Notes: generated by a model not told the origin, from the sequence alone. Positions 15,220-23,690 are shown, counted from the stretch's first letter. The stretch is DNA of 64,000 nt from 2-12-FULL-60-19 sp041483675 (GCA_041483675.1 JBGPGE010000006.1:15719-79718), one strand, 5' to 3'. Translations and numbers: made by a program.

Positions 15220-15907
15220 AATCCCCCGCTAGTTCATCAATCGACTCCCCGGCTTTGTAGCGCTCCGCTATAACCGCCGTAGGAATGCCGGTTCCTACCA
15301 GCACAGGCCGGCCAAAGGAAATCTGCGGATCGATAACCACAACCCTCGGCTCCTGGGCATCGCGTTTTCTGGTAAAGGGAAACAGCCTTACCGCGTGGCC
15401 GGCGGGATCGTGTTCGACGCGTTTGAGGTGAGCTTGAAGCAATTTTTTGATCGCGAGCTGACCCTCTCGGGAAACGTTGATCAGCTGGCCGTATTTCTCG
15501 ATGAACAGATCGAGACCGTCGGTTTCGAACCGATGCTCCGCCAGAGGATGTTCCGAGCCAAACTCTGCTTTGATGTAGTTGAGAGCTGTCCTTACTTTGG
15601 CGAGGGGGATTTCGTGAATCCGCCGGAGAGCATCGAGCACATGGACTTCGACCAGATTAACGAACGAAAGCAGACGATGGTCCGTATCGGGGAGATCGAC
15701 GATCGGTTTAAAGAATCTTCGACCGGCCTCGGTCTGATAATAACGGCCGACCGCCCAGGATCGAAGGGTCGCGCGAGGTATGAGGAGATAGTGCGAAGCT
15801 TCCGTAACGCTGAAGGCGGGTAATTCTCTTACGTCCTGATTTTTTTCGAACTTACAGCCTCGGTTCTGCACTGAAGGGACTATGCCCCAAGGGGTAGAGA
15901 TAGTCAA
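15155..15907 (-). CDS. DUF433 antitoxin, VapB45 type, with helix-turn-helix
   Basis: A 230-250 residue protein. The N-terminal half contains a MerR-like DNA-binding segment (FSVTEASHYLLIPRATLRSWAVG). The C-terminal 70 residues are a DUF433 domain (VVVIDPQISFGRPVLVGTGI, AERYKAGESIDELAGDYG), a domain paired with PIN-like toxins; the size and order match the Rv2018/Rv2019 (VapBC45) pair as I recall it. The annotated 5' end is a TTG at 15907; a GTG at 15874 is an alternative, and neither has a convincing ribosome site. It likely neutralises the toxin encoded at 14776-15219 and represses the pair. Confidence 0.75.
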   Translation of the reverse strand: MTISTPWGIVPSVQNRGCKFEKNQDVRELPAFSVTEASHYLLIPRATLRSWAVGRYYQTEAGRRFFKPIVDLPDTDHRLLSFVNLVEVHVLDALRRIHEIPLAKVRTALNYIKAEFGSEHPLAEHRFETDGLDLFIEKYGQLINVSREGQLAIKKLLQAHLKRVEHDPAGHAVRLFPFTRKRDAQEPRVVVIDPQISFGRPVLVGTGIPTAVIAERYKAGESIDELAGDYGRGRGEIEEAIRCELWLEAA

Positions 15908-16065
15908 GTTTGGCGGAAATCTCGGCCGTCTCGAGAAGAATCAACAAAATCCGAAACCAGCCGAAAAAAACCAGTAATTCCAGGGATGGCCCTTTCGCTT
16001 TGTTGGAGAGGGTAGGCCCTGATCGATAGCGTGTCACGGACAAAAGACGGACAGCCGTCAAAGTT

Positions 16066-17523
16066 CTAGTTCATTCTTCTTCTTCCGGTACGAATAATAG
16101 CGGGGGGTCCAAGATCGCCGTATATCAGAGCCTCATGCCGACGAAATGTCGCGGCTCTTGATATTAATTCTGCGGATACGTCCAGCGTGCTTTTCGATAG
16201 CGAGAGCAAATCATCTTGGTTCTGTAACTTGAGAACGAAAAAGTTTCTGCAATTATCCAAGGCATTAGGATGAATTTTAGCGGGTCGCTGTGACACGAGG
16301 ATTAAATGGAGTCCGTATTTCCGTCCTTCGCCAGAAATGCGATTGACCCATTCCAGAGTTCTCTTCTGCCACGGTTCCTCTGGTATTGCGGGAGCAAGGT
16401 TGTGAGCCTCATCAATTATGACAAAGGTCGGATTTTTTGTCTTTTCATTACGTTCCCATAACTTTCTTAGGACCCCCTCCGCTAAGATTGCCCTATGGGA
16501 AAACTGTAATCTTCCCAGGTTATATTCGATTAACCGAGATGGGTCAGATTTTTCCAGAAGGTCAAGCGAGTCGGTCTCCTCAGACGACCAAATCGGGGCA
16601 TCTTTCATTCGTTTAAAAAAATCGCGCAAAATAGTCAGACCCTTGAGTTCTTCGTCTTGCAAGAGATACCTGTAACCAGCAGGAATTCCTTCATTACGCT
16701 GAATCGCATCTCGTGTTTTCTCTTCGCATGTTGCGGGAGAGATGGGCTTATCCTTCGGCAAATTTTTACAAAAATGGTCAAAAAGCGATTCGACCTTAAA
16801 GTGATACGGTATACTCTCCAGCTGCAATAGATCAGGAGAGGAAAATCTCTGCATTTTGATTTGGGGCAAAGGGATCAGGTCCATTGAAATACTTTTGAGC
16901 GCTTTCTGCTGCTGTCTTAAAACCTCATCCGTGATGTTTTCGCATGCGTTATCCTTTGAATTTACATCCGTTTCGAGCCTCGCTTGGTCGAAGGTCGCAA
17001 AATCTGAATTGAGATCTAGGATAACGATTTGTGTATCCGGACAGTTTAAAAGAATCTCCTCGAGTAACAAACCGAGTAATGTTGTCTTACCAGAACCTGA
17101 GCTGCCGAGCATGCATGAATGGGTTCCTAGAAGGTTCTCCCCATTGAGAACGACTGATACGTGGCCATCTATCCCTGAAAGCTCCCCTACATTAAGGGAG
17201 ACCTTTGATTGAGTACTGAACAGCTTAGCTAACGATGCACCGGGATCTGGAATGAATACGGTCGCACCGACCAGTTCGTAAGCAACACCCGAACTAAGGA
17301 TTTTGCAATGGTATTCGTACTGCGCGTAGCGTTGTACTCCAGAGGAAGGAGACAGCTCCTTGCCGGTAAATTCTTCTATTATTGCGGGGATACGGTGATC
17401 TGTCTTTTTCGGCACAACTTCAACGTAGTTCCCTGGAATCAGTGTATGCCCCGCTGACTTTATAAAAGTAAATCGCTCGGGGCTGATTTGTTTTACGACT
17501 CTGCCAACCGCGGGTAGTGCCAT
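16066..17523 (-). CDS. HerA/DUF87-type hexameric ATPase, orphan
   Basis: A 485-residue FtsK/HerA-superfamily motor. An N-terminal beta-rich HAS-like barrel (1-95) contains GRVVKQISPERFTF and GNYVEVVP. Walker A is GSSGSGKT at 140-147 and Walker B TFVIIDEAH at 366-373, then ISGEGRKYGLHLILVSQRP with the sensor Gln, and a C-terminal RRHEALIYGDLG. HerA proteins translocate DNA; in defence systems they pair with SIR2, NurA, DUF4297 or other nucleases. No such partner is directly adjacent: upstream is 397 bases without a convincing gene, downstream the toxin-antitoxin pair. AAGGGAG precedes the ATG. Base composition is visibly more AT-rich than the flanks, suggesting horizontal transfer. Confidence 0.88.
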   Translation of the reverse strand: MALPAVGRVVKQISPERFTFIKSAGHTLIPGNYVEVVPKKTDHRIPAIIEEFTGKELSPSSGVQRYAQYEYHCKILSSGVAYELVGATVFIPDPGASLAKLFSTQSKVSLNVGELSGIDGHVSVVLNGENLLGTHSCMLGSSGSGKTTLLGLLLEEILLNCPDTQIVILDLNSDFATFDQARLETDVNSKDNACENITDEVLRQQQKALKSISMDLIPLPQIKMQRFSSPDLLQLESIPYHFKVESLFDHFCKNLPKDKPISPATCEEKTRDAIQRNEGIPAGYRYLLQDEELKGLTILRDFFKRMKDAPIWSSEETDSLDLLEKSDPSRLIEYNLGRLQFSHRAILAEGVLRKLWERNEKTKNPTFVIIDEAHNLAPAIPEEPWQKRTLEWVNRISGEGRKYGLHLILVSQRPAKIHPNALDNCRNFFVLKLQNQDDLLSLSKSTLDVSAELISRAATFRRHEALIYGDLGPPAIIRTGRRRMN

Positions 17524-17920
17524 TTGTCTCCCTTAGCACAACGGCAAAAGAATAACACAGTAGTTGGCTTAACGGAAAAACTTCAGTCCCAATATTTGAT
17601 TTGTAATCAAGAAGTCCCCTTGAATGCTACGAAACAAAAAAGCTTTTCCCCCTCTGTCCGTGAATTGTCCGTGGGAGTCCTTGAGGACGAACGGGAGCAC
17701 CGGGACAGCGAGGGGGAGCGACCCGGCGAAGATGGGGGGGGGTTAGTCCGAGGTGAGGATTCGGGTTGCCAGGGCACCCGCGAATCGGCCAGGCGACCAG
17801 AGCATAGCGGGGCATGATCTCGTGCGTGCGCTGTGATAAAAGTTGAATGGCCACGGGAACCCAGTGACTAAGGGACCGTGGATGGTGGTATAGAAAACCT
17901 GTGCTGAAAGGAGACCTGTC
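17524..17920. other. 397-base gap without convincing gene
   Basis: Between the divergent HerA-like and membrane-protein genes. A 97-codon frame exists at 17524-17817 but begins with TTG, has no ribosome site and reads as low-complexity charged residues, so I leave it uncalled. A run of G (GGGGGGG near 17738) and Asp/Gly/Arg-rich translations suggest degenerate sequence. Promoters for both neighbours must lie here, but I cannot pick hexamers with confidence. Confidence 0.6.
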
Positions 17921-18364
17921 ATGAACCTTGAACGAGGGTTTCGGCGCATCGTATTGACTATCTCTTTCACGGCTGCTAGCGCGGGTCTTGTAGTCACGGC
18001 CTACGATATCTACAAGTACATTGAGTACGTGTCTGGAATAAAAAAATGGGTCGCGTGCGTCGAAGAAATTCACTCGCGGACCCCTACCGAGGAAGAGTTC
18101 TGGACTAAGTTCGGTCGTAAGGGCCCTTCCGACTGCGAGCACTTCTCGACAGATAGGCCAACGCCCTTCTTCCCCGTTATGACGCACTGGACCACGACCT
18201 TCTATAGTTATGATAGTGTAGCCGGCTTCTCGATTACACTACCATCATACACCCCCACCCTGGTCCTTTTCATATGGGGCGTCCTTGTGAGTACAGGGCT
18301 TGGCGCGATCCCCTGGGGAGTGTTTTACCTAGCGCGATGGATCGTCCACGGCTTCAAGGTTTGA
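17921..18364 (+). CDS. Small membrane protein, unknown function
   Basis: I do not recognise this 147-residue protein. It has an N-terminal hydrophobic helix (about 10-30: VLTISFTAASAGLVVTAYDI), a soluble middle with two Cys (WVACVEEI near 47, SDCEHF near 71), and a C-terminal helix (LVLFIWGVLVSTGLGAIPWG, about 115-135). This predicts two membrane passes with a loop of about 80 residues outside or inside. The start is unusually well supported: GAAAGGAG seven bases before ATG. It sits alone between the HerA-like ATPase and the EAD/PLD-like gene, so a membrane effector role is conceivable but unproven. Confidence 0.65.
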   Translation: MNLERGFRRIVLTISFTAASAGLVVTAYDIYKYIEYVSGIKKWVACVEEIHSRTPTEEEFWTKFGRKGPSDCEHFSTDRPTPFFPVMTHWTTTFYSYDSVAGFSITLPSYTPTLVLFIWGVLVSTGLGAIPWGVFYLARWIVHGFKV

Positions 18365-18518
18365 AAAAGGGTGAGAACCATGAGGAAAGGGTGTTATCTG
18401 ACGGTTTTGCTGGCATGGGTGCCAAAGCTGAGCCACGCCCTGCGCGGCGGCCTCAAGCCGATGGTTAGGCCTTACAGTCATCTCGATACGGAAAATCCCA
18501 CGCAGCCAACGGAGCTGC

Positions 18519-19265
18519 TCAGGGGTACGGCGTACCGGTTTGCCACTTGGTCTCCAGGTCGGCAATGATCGCCGCCTTGTCGACGATTTCAATGCAATTG
18601 AAGGGCTTCTTGCCTGCGTCCTTGAGCGAACCACCTACCAGCCAGCACCGATCGTTGAAGATTAGATGCCGATCATGAAGAGACGGAGCACGTCTGACTC
18701 GAAGCTGATGTCCCTCAGCGGTGAACGCGGCGATGGCACGGTCGAAGTCCGGCTCCACGGAATTCTGGTACGTTCCAGTTAGCAGCATGACAGGGATTGT
18801 GAGGCTGCGGAGGCAATCAAGGGTTCCCACTCCAACGTATGGATCGACGATGAAGACTGCTCCAGTGGCAGTCTCGAGGAGTTCTCGGACCTTCGATTTC
18901 GCCGAAAATACGTTGCCTGCGGCCACCGTGATATCACTAGGCGCGGCGGTTGTTTCAAAAAACTTCTGTGCCTCGCAAATGACAGCAGTCATTTTACAAT
19001 GAAACTCTTGTCGCTCCCAGGACGTGTGCGCAATACCATCGGTGTTACGGCTTTCGGCGAGATCCAGCAGGCTGTCCAGCAGCCGCCGTGAGTTTCCGTG
19101 TTCGAGCTTGGTTGTCAGTTCTCGCGCTACGGACAACCACTTTGGCTCAGAGTCGTTAATGGTTTCGAGGTCCACATCGAACAGAGTCACCAACTCGCGA
19201 AACTCGTCGATCGTGAAGTAACCTTCGAATATGGAAACGAGTTTGAGCGCCAGTTCTGGAAACAT
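18519..19265 (-). CDS. EAD1-like domain + PLD-like domain protein
   Basis: A 248-residue two-part protein. Residues 1-75 (LALKLVSIFEGYFTIDEFRE, LETINDSEP, RRLLDSLLDLAESRN) resemble effector-associated (EAD1-type) adaptor domains, small helical modules that join parts of bacterial immune and NTPase systems. Residues about 105-248 look like a phospholipase-D-like domain of the group with LHDRHLIFNDRCWLVGGSLKDAGKK: the HKD motif is degenerate (His-Asp-Arg, with Asn-Asp at the acid position) but the GGSLKDAGKK loop is kept. It may bind or cut nucleic acid or lipid. No strong ribosome site is visible. GC is lower than in the flanks, as for the HerA-like gene. Confidence 0.6.
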   Translation of the reverse strand: MFPELALKLVSIFEGYFTIDEFRELVTLFDVDLETINDSEPKWLSVARELTTKLEHGNSRRLLDSLLDLAESRNTDGIAHTSWERQEFHCKMTAVICEAQKFFETTAAPSDITVAAGNVFSAKSKVRELLETATGAVFIVDPYVGVGTLDCLRSLTIPVMLLTGTYQNSVEPDFDRAIAAFTAEGHQLRVRRAPSLHDRHLIFNDRCWLVGGSLKDAGKKPFNCIEIVDKAAIIADLETKWQTGTPYP

Positions 19266-19603
19266 AGCGAGCGACCATCAGTATCCGTATAGATGAACTT
19301 GCAACATGTCGAAGGCCTTTCTCAGGTCTCTACAGTAGCCCTCCACTACGAAACGATAATGACCGTTCAAGTCGACCGCATGTACGCATTCTCCATTGCT
19401 CCAATGTCGAATGCTCTAATGCTCTCAAATTTCTGCATGGCAAATTACGATTGTGAAAAAGCTGGAGCATCAGCGCAGTAGAACATCTGACCGCATTGTC
19501 GCATCCGCCCAAGGTTCCGTTGTGACCATGTTCCGTCCTTTGATGACCCGGGACCGTTCATGCCAGGGGGCTTCGAGGATTTTGCCGTCAACGGCTCGCC
19601 GCG
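19266..19603. repeat. Gene-free gap with permuted repeat (copy 1)
   Basis: No credible gene. From about 19391 to 19525 it contains text shared with 20840-20934: the string AATGCTCT-AAATTT.TGC, then GAGCAT and GCAGTAGA...CCGCATT.TCGCATC followed by GGTTCCGTTGT (GTTCCATTGT in the other copy). The two parts occur in opposite order in the two places, as expected if both were cut from a tandem array. The repeats flank the DapA-family gene. Confidence 0.55.
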
Positions 19604-20572
19604 CTACCCGAGCGCCCGCGAGTACTTCTCGCGGAGTTTTCCAAAGCGGCGGCCGCATTCTCGCGACGCCTCGGCGAAGTCGGGTGGCATGACGTTGTAC
19701 GGCGGCCGGATGGGACCGGTCTTGCAGTAACCGGACGCGGTCATCAGGATCTTTTCCATCTGAATGTTGTAGGACGCGAAAACTTCCTGCGAGCCGGTGA
19801 TGATGTGATGCGGTTCGAGAGCCCATGCGATATCCTCGGCGACCGCCTTGGCCCGCTCAGCGTCCCGCGCCGCCAGCGCCTGCATGAGCGCGAGGCCGGG
19901 TTGCGGCCCCACCGCGGGAATCCAACATGTCGTAGCGGTCTCAGGGGATAGCTGAGCGAATTCATAAGCGAGACCGACGGGAGGGACGAAGTTTACGCGC
20001 CCTTTGGTCGCAGCCACCGCTTCGCGCAGAATTCCCTTGCTGGCAAATTTGGCGGACATGACCGTCGGCGCTCTCTCGACAACGATTTTCCAGAAGTCGA
20101 GATCGAACCCGTAACGAAAGGCGCGCGGGTTGGCATAGACCATAACGGGAAAATCCGGGAACGTTTCGGAAACGGAAGCGTAGAATTGCACCGCCATATC
20201 GCGCGTGGCCGGCTGCCACATTGGAATTCCCAAGAGGGTGCCGGTGGCGCCGCGCTCCTTTACAAACCGGATGCGGCGCGCAATCTCATGGCCCCCTAAC
20301 GCCGTCGTTCCGATAAACGTGGGGATGCGGCCGCGGACCGTCTTGAGCAGACAATCCACGTACGCCTCGTAGTCGCCGTGCGAAACGGTCGCGCATTCTC
20401 CCATGGTTCCGAGCGCCATGATGCCGGTCGCGCCGTCGCGGACGAGACTCTCGGCGAGACGGGCGGTTTCATCCAGATCCACCGTATCGACCGCATCCAG
20501 TCGCTCGGCTCCGTCCCTGGCCGGCGTCGGCATGATCGCTAACGCACCGCGCAGATCGTTGGCGCTGATCAT
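19604..20572 (-). CDS. DapA/NanA-family aldolase (dihydrodipicolinate synthase family)
   Basis: A TIM-barrel, Schiff-base aldolase-family protein of 322 residues. Seen: LRGALAIMPTPARDG start, GTMGECATVSHGDYEAYVDC (the GTTGE-like pyruvate-carboxylate loop, here GTMGE), FPVMVYANPRAF with the catalytic Tyr, and VMSAKFASKG with the candidate Schiff-base Lys. True DapA makes dihydrodipicolinate, but the variant loop and genomic isolation suggest another 2-oxo-acid lyase or hydratase. AAGGGAGGAG precedes the ATG. The gene is flanked on both sides by related repeats and lies between an AT-richer island and tRNA-Ala, so it may be mobile cargo. Confidence 0.85.
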   Translation of the reverse strand: MISANDLRGALAIMPTPARDGAERLDAVDTVDLDETARLAESLVRDGATGIMALGTMGECATVSHGDYEAYVDCLLKTVRGRIPTFIGTTALGGHEIARRIRFVKERGATGTLLGIPMWQPATRDMAVQFYASVSETFPDFPVMVYANPRAFRYGFDLDFWKIVVERAPTVMSAKFASKGILREAVAATKGRVNFVPPVGLAYEFAQLSPETATTCWIPAVGPQPGLALMQALAARDAERAKAVAEDIAWALEPHHIITGSQEVFASYNIQMEKILMTASGYCKTGPIRPPYNVMPPDFAEASRECGRRFGKLREKYSRALG

Positions 20573-20666
20573 ATTCTCCTCCCTTGAACCGAAGTCCGGA
20601 CGAAACGACCGGGCAATTACGCGGTTTCCCTAACACGTCCCGCCGCGTGCGTCAATCAACTTATAT

Positions 20667-20770
20667 CGAACACGGGCTTTGAATCCCCGTGTTCGACCAA
20701 AGGGGAGAGATGCCGCTTCTCCCCTTTGGAAACCCCATCGGTTTTGTGCCCGCCTCAAGTGGCGGGGTTT
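20667..20770. repeat. Row of three consecutive perfect hairpins
   Basis: Hairpin 1: CGAACACGGG (20667-20676) with CCCGTGTTCG (20686-20695). Hairpin 2: CCAAAGGGGAGA (20697-20708) with TCTCCCCTTTGG (20718-20729), 12 perfect pairs. Hairpin 3: CCCGCC (20749-20754) with GGCGGG (20761-20766), enclosed by AAACCCC and GGGGTTT (20730-20736/20764-20770). They lie between tRNA-Ala and the DapA-family start, upstream of the latter. No T-tract follows any of them on the minus strand. The remainder of the 362-base gap 20573-20934 holds the permuted repeat and no gene. Confidence 0.7.
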
Positions 20771-20839
20771 ACATTCAATAGAAAAAATTTCCCGCAAGCA
20801 CGTTCGCCGTCAAATCGATTCGCTGAAAGGGGGAGAAAA

Positions 20840-20934
20840 ACGGGAGCATTGGAACAATAGAGCAGTAGACCGCATTCTCGCATCTGGCCAATGTTCCATT
20901 GTCCAATGCTCTAAATTTTTGCGAAGCAAAAATT
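20840..20934. repeat. Permuted repeat, copy 2, with inverted arms
   Basis: GAGCATTGGAACAAT near the left end is nearly inverted by ATTGTCCAATGCTC near 20898-20911. Inside is GCAGTAGACCGCATTCTCGC, shared with 19474-19510. The right end contains TTTTTGCGAAGCAAAAATTT, a small hairpin abutting the tRNA 3' end, which could act in processing or termination of the tRNA transcript. Confidence 0.55.
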
Positions 20935-21010
<76 letters not shown>

Positions 21011-21073
21011 ACTTTGAAGGGATGAGGGATTAAGGATGAAATAAGAGTAAGGAACGAAGGCCTAAAAGTCAAA

Positions 21074-22768
21074 TCACTTTCCCTTCACCATCTCCTCCGC
21101 ATGCCGGATCGCTTTGTCCGTGACTTTCACGCCGCCGAGCATGCGGGCGATCTCGGCGACGCGCTCGCGCTCGCCGAGTTTCTTGACTTCGGTGAAGGTG
21201 CGTCCCTTCGCCACCGCTTTCTCAACCACGTAGTGGGAGTCGGCCAGCGCCGCGATCTGCGGCAGGTGCGTGACGCAGATGACCTGGTGAGAACCGGCGA
21301 CTTTTTTGAGCTTCTTGCCGACGATCTCGGCGACGCGGCCGCCGATGCCGGCGTCCACTTCATCGAACAGCAGCGTGGAGATATCGCCCCGCGTCAACAC
21401 CAGCGACTTGATCGCCAGCATGAGGCGCGACAGCTCGCCGCCGGAGGCGATCTTGGCGAGCGGCTTGACCGGCTCGCCGGGATTGGGCGAGAAATAGAAC
21501 TCCACCTGATCCATCCCCTGCTCCGTCAGCCGTCTCCCCTTCTGCAAAAAGGGCGGCTCGTCGCCCGCTTCCGCGCTTTCGAGAAAACGCGCCTCGAACG
21601 CCGTGCCCGGCATTCCGAGGGCCTCGACCTCTCTCTCCATCTCCTTTTTGAATTTGCCGGCAGCTTTCTTCCGCTCGCGCGACAGCGCCTCAGCGACCTG
21701 CCATGCGGCAACGCGCGCCTGCTCGCAGGCCCGTTCCAACGCCGGAATCTCCTCTTCGCCGCGCACCAGCCCTTTCAACTCTTCCGCCACTTTTTCCCCG
21801 TGCTTGACGATCTCCTCGATCGAGCCCTGGTATTTCCGTTTGAGCCGGCCGATCTCGGCCAGCCGCTCCTCCAGCTCGTTCTGAGTCGTCGGATCGAACT
21901 GCACGCGATCGGTATGGCGGCGCAGCAGCGAAGCGGCCTCTTGCAGCTGGGCCACGGACGCGTCGATCAGCTCGACGGCGCCGCTCAAGCCCCCGTCGAT
22001 CTTCGCCAGCTCTCGCAGCCGCTGCGCATACTTTCCGAGGCGTCCGGCCAGCGCATCTTCGCCTTCGTAGAGCAGCTCTTCTCCTTCTTTGCAGCCCTGA
22101 AAGAGTTTTTCCGCGTGCATCAAAATATTTCTTTTCGCTTTCAACTCCTCTTCTTCGCCCGCCTGCAAGTTCGCGCGCGCGATCTCTTCCGCCTGCGAGC
22201 GGAGCCACTCCTCCTCGCGACGCCGTTTTTCAAGCAGCTCTCTCGCTTCGCGCAGGCTGCTCCACGACGCCGCCAGAGACGAGTACTTCCGCCTCATCTC
22301 ATCCGTCCCGGCCTCAAGCGCGCCGTACGCGTCGAGCAATTGGACGTGGGTCTCGGCCCGGAGGAGCGCCGTGTGTTCGTGCTGGCCGTAGATGTGGATC
22401 AGGCTTGGACCGATATCGGAGAGGAGCGCCAGCGGGGAAAGGCCGCTGTTTAAGTAGATGCGGTTTTTCCCCGCGCGGCTGGCAATTCTTTTGATGACCA
22501 GCTCGTCTTCAATCTCGTGGCCCGCCTCGCGGAGTTTTTCCGCGAGCGTCTTGGGAAACGATTCAAACCGTGCCTCGACGCTCGCCTCCTCCTCGCCGTG
22601 TCGAATCGTATCCGCCGACACCCGGCCGCCGGAAATCAGCCCCAAGGCGTTGAGAACGATCGTCTTGCCGGCGCCGGTCTCGCCGGTCAGAACGTTGAGC
22701 CCCGGACCCAACTCCAGGGCCACCTCGTCGATGATCGCGAAATTCTTGATCCTTAGCTCGCGCAGCAT
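21074..22768 (-). CDS. recN: DNA repair protein RecN
   Basis: SMC-like ATPase acting in double-strand-break repair in the cytoplasm; 564 residues, normal. Walker A GETGAGKT at 29-36 after the typical LRELRIKNFAIIDEVALELG start. A coiled-coil middle runs about 150-370. The ABC signature region is ASGGELSRLMLAIKS, Walker B LLFDEVDAGIGG, then VTHLPQIAALAD. It is followed by nadK upstream in the same direction, a common recN-nadK neighbourhood, with a repeat element in the 70-base gap between them. Confidence 0.96.
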   Translation of the reverse strand: MLRELRIKNFAIIDEVALELGPGLNVLTGETGAGKTIVLNALGLISGGRVSADTIRHGEEEASVEARFESFPKTLAEKLREAGHEIEDELVIKRIASRAGKNRIYLNSGLSPLALLSDIGPSLIHIYGQHEHTALLRAETHVQLLDAYGALEAGTDEMRRKYSSLAASWSSLREARELLEKRRREEEWLRSQAEEIARANLQAGEEEELKAKRNILMHAEKLFQGCKEGEELLYEGEDALAGRLGKYAQRLRELAKIDGGLSGAVELIDASVAQLQEAASLLRRHTDRVQFDPTTQNELEERLAEIGRLKRKYQGSIEEIVKHGEKVAEELKGLVRGEEEIPALERACEQARVAAWQVAEALSRERKKAAGKFKKEMEREVEALGMPGTAFEARFLESAEAGDEPPFLQKGRRLTEQGMDQVEFYFSPNPGEPVKPLAKIASGGELSRLMLAIKSLVLTRGDISTLLFDEVDAGIGGRVAEIVGKKLKKVAGSHQVICVTHLPQIAALADSHYVVEKAVAKGRTFTEVKKLGERERVAEIARMLGGVKVTDKAIRHAEEMVKGK

Positions 22769-22783
22769 CCGCCAACCCGCTTA

Positions 22784-22837
22784 CCCTTCGACCGGCCTGT
22801 CCTGAGTAGCAGGCCAAGCGGCCTGCGTATCGAAGGG
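22784..22837. repeat. Family C repeat, long hairpin form
   Basis: CCCTTCGA at 22784-22791 pairs with TCGAAGGG at 22830-22837. Inside, GGCCTG and CAGGCC form a further stem. It sits exactly between the nadK stop (22839) and the recN start (22768), so it lies in the recN leader or nadK tail on the common mRNA. Confidence 0.7.
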
Positions 22838-22838
22838 A

Positions 22839-23690
22839 TCATCGCTCGCCCCACTTGAGCTTGGAGCGCAGGATCTCGAAGTAGCTCCGCGAAGGCGTTT
22901 TGACGAGCGAGATCGGCACGCCGTAGTCGCGCGCCGTCACCACGTCGCCGTTGTTGAGCGCCACCCCCTGTTGGCCGTCGGGGCTGAGGATCACCGTATC
23001 GCCGGAGGAGCGCAGCGTGACGCTGATCGTCGAGTGGCTCGACACCACGATCGGCCGGTTGGTGAGCATGTGGGGGCAGATGGGAGAGAGAACGATCGCC
23101 CCGAGGGTCGGATAGAGGATCGGGCCGCCTGCGGCGAGCGAGTAGGCCGTCGAGCCCGTGGGCGTGGAGATGATCAGCCCGTCGGCGCGATAGGTGCAGA
23201 GATATTCTTTGCCGACATAAGTTTCGAGCTCGACGATGCGGGCGCGCGCTCCTTTAGTGATGACCGCGTCGTTCAAAACCCGGAACCGCTTGCGGCCGCC
23301 GCGCTTGCCCTTAACCTGGACCTCCAGCGTCATGCGCTTTTCGACGGCATATTTTCCGGCGAGCGTCTGCGCCAGCACGGTCTCGAGCTCGTCGATCCCG
23401 ACCTCGGTGATGAAGCCGAGACCGCCGAGATTTACACCCAGGATGGGAACCTGCGGCCGCTCGACCAGCCGGGCGATGCTGAGCAGCGTGCCGTCGCCGC
23501 CCAGAACGACGATCAGGTCGGCCTTCCGCGCCATCTCCTGCTTCGTGCAGGCGCGCCCGCCCGCGCGGGAAACCCCCGGCTCGACCAGAACCTGTTTCCC
23601 CCGCTCCTTAAGCCACGGCACCAGCCAACTCGCCATCTCGGCGGCTTTAGGCTCTTCGTATTTGGCAACCAGACCGACAACGCGAATCAT
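22839..23690 (-). CDS. nadK: NAD kinase
   Basis: Phosphorylates NAD to NADP in the cytoplasm. Seen: the catalytic GGDGT (IVVLGGDGTLLSIARL), NLGGLGFIT, the second motif DGLIISTPTGSTAYSLAAGGPI, and the C-terminal SPDGQQGVALNNGD. Length 283, normal. A GTG at 23699 opens the frame, but the ATG at 23690 has AAGGGG eight bases upstream and gives the usual MIRVVGLVAK start. Upstream of recN in the same direction. Confidence 0.95.
   Translation of the reverse strand: MIRVVGLVAKYEEPKAAEMASWLVPWLKERGKQVLVEPGVSRAGGRACTKQEMARKADLIVVLGGDGTLLSIARLVERPQVPILGVNLGGLGFITEVGIDELETVLAQTLAGKYAVEKRMTLEVQVKGKRGGRKRFRVLNDAVITKGARARIVELETYVGKEYLCTYRADGLIISTPTGSTAYSLAAGGPILYPTLGAIVLSPICPHMLTNRPIVVSSHSTISVTLRSSGDTVILSPDGQQGVALNNGDVVTARDYGVPISLVKTPSRSYFEILRSKLKWGER

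Noticed and set aside
17595..17611. tRNA-Thr-like anticodon arm (TTTGA-TTTGTAA-TCAAG)
   Set aside because: No matching D arm, T arm or acceptor stem around it; probably chance.
17524..17817. 97-codon rightward frame
   Set aside because: TTG start, no ribosome site, low-complexity charged translation.
18380..18568. Possible 62-codon gene after the small membrane protein, with AAGGGTGAG ahead of an ATG
   Set aside because: Its end runs into the coding end of the EAD/PLD-like gene and the translation shows no domain; kept out for lack of support.
16066..19265. A known HerA-SIR2 or HerA-DUF4297 defence system
   Set aside because: No SIR2, NurA or DUF4297 motifs are present in neighbouring frames.
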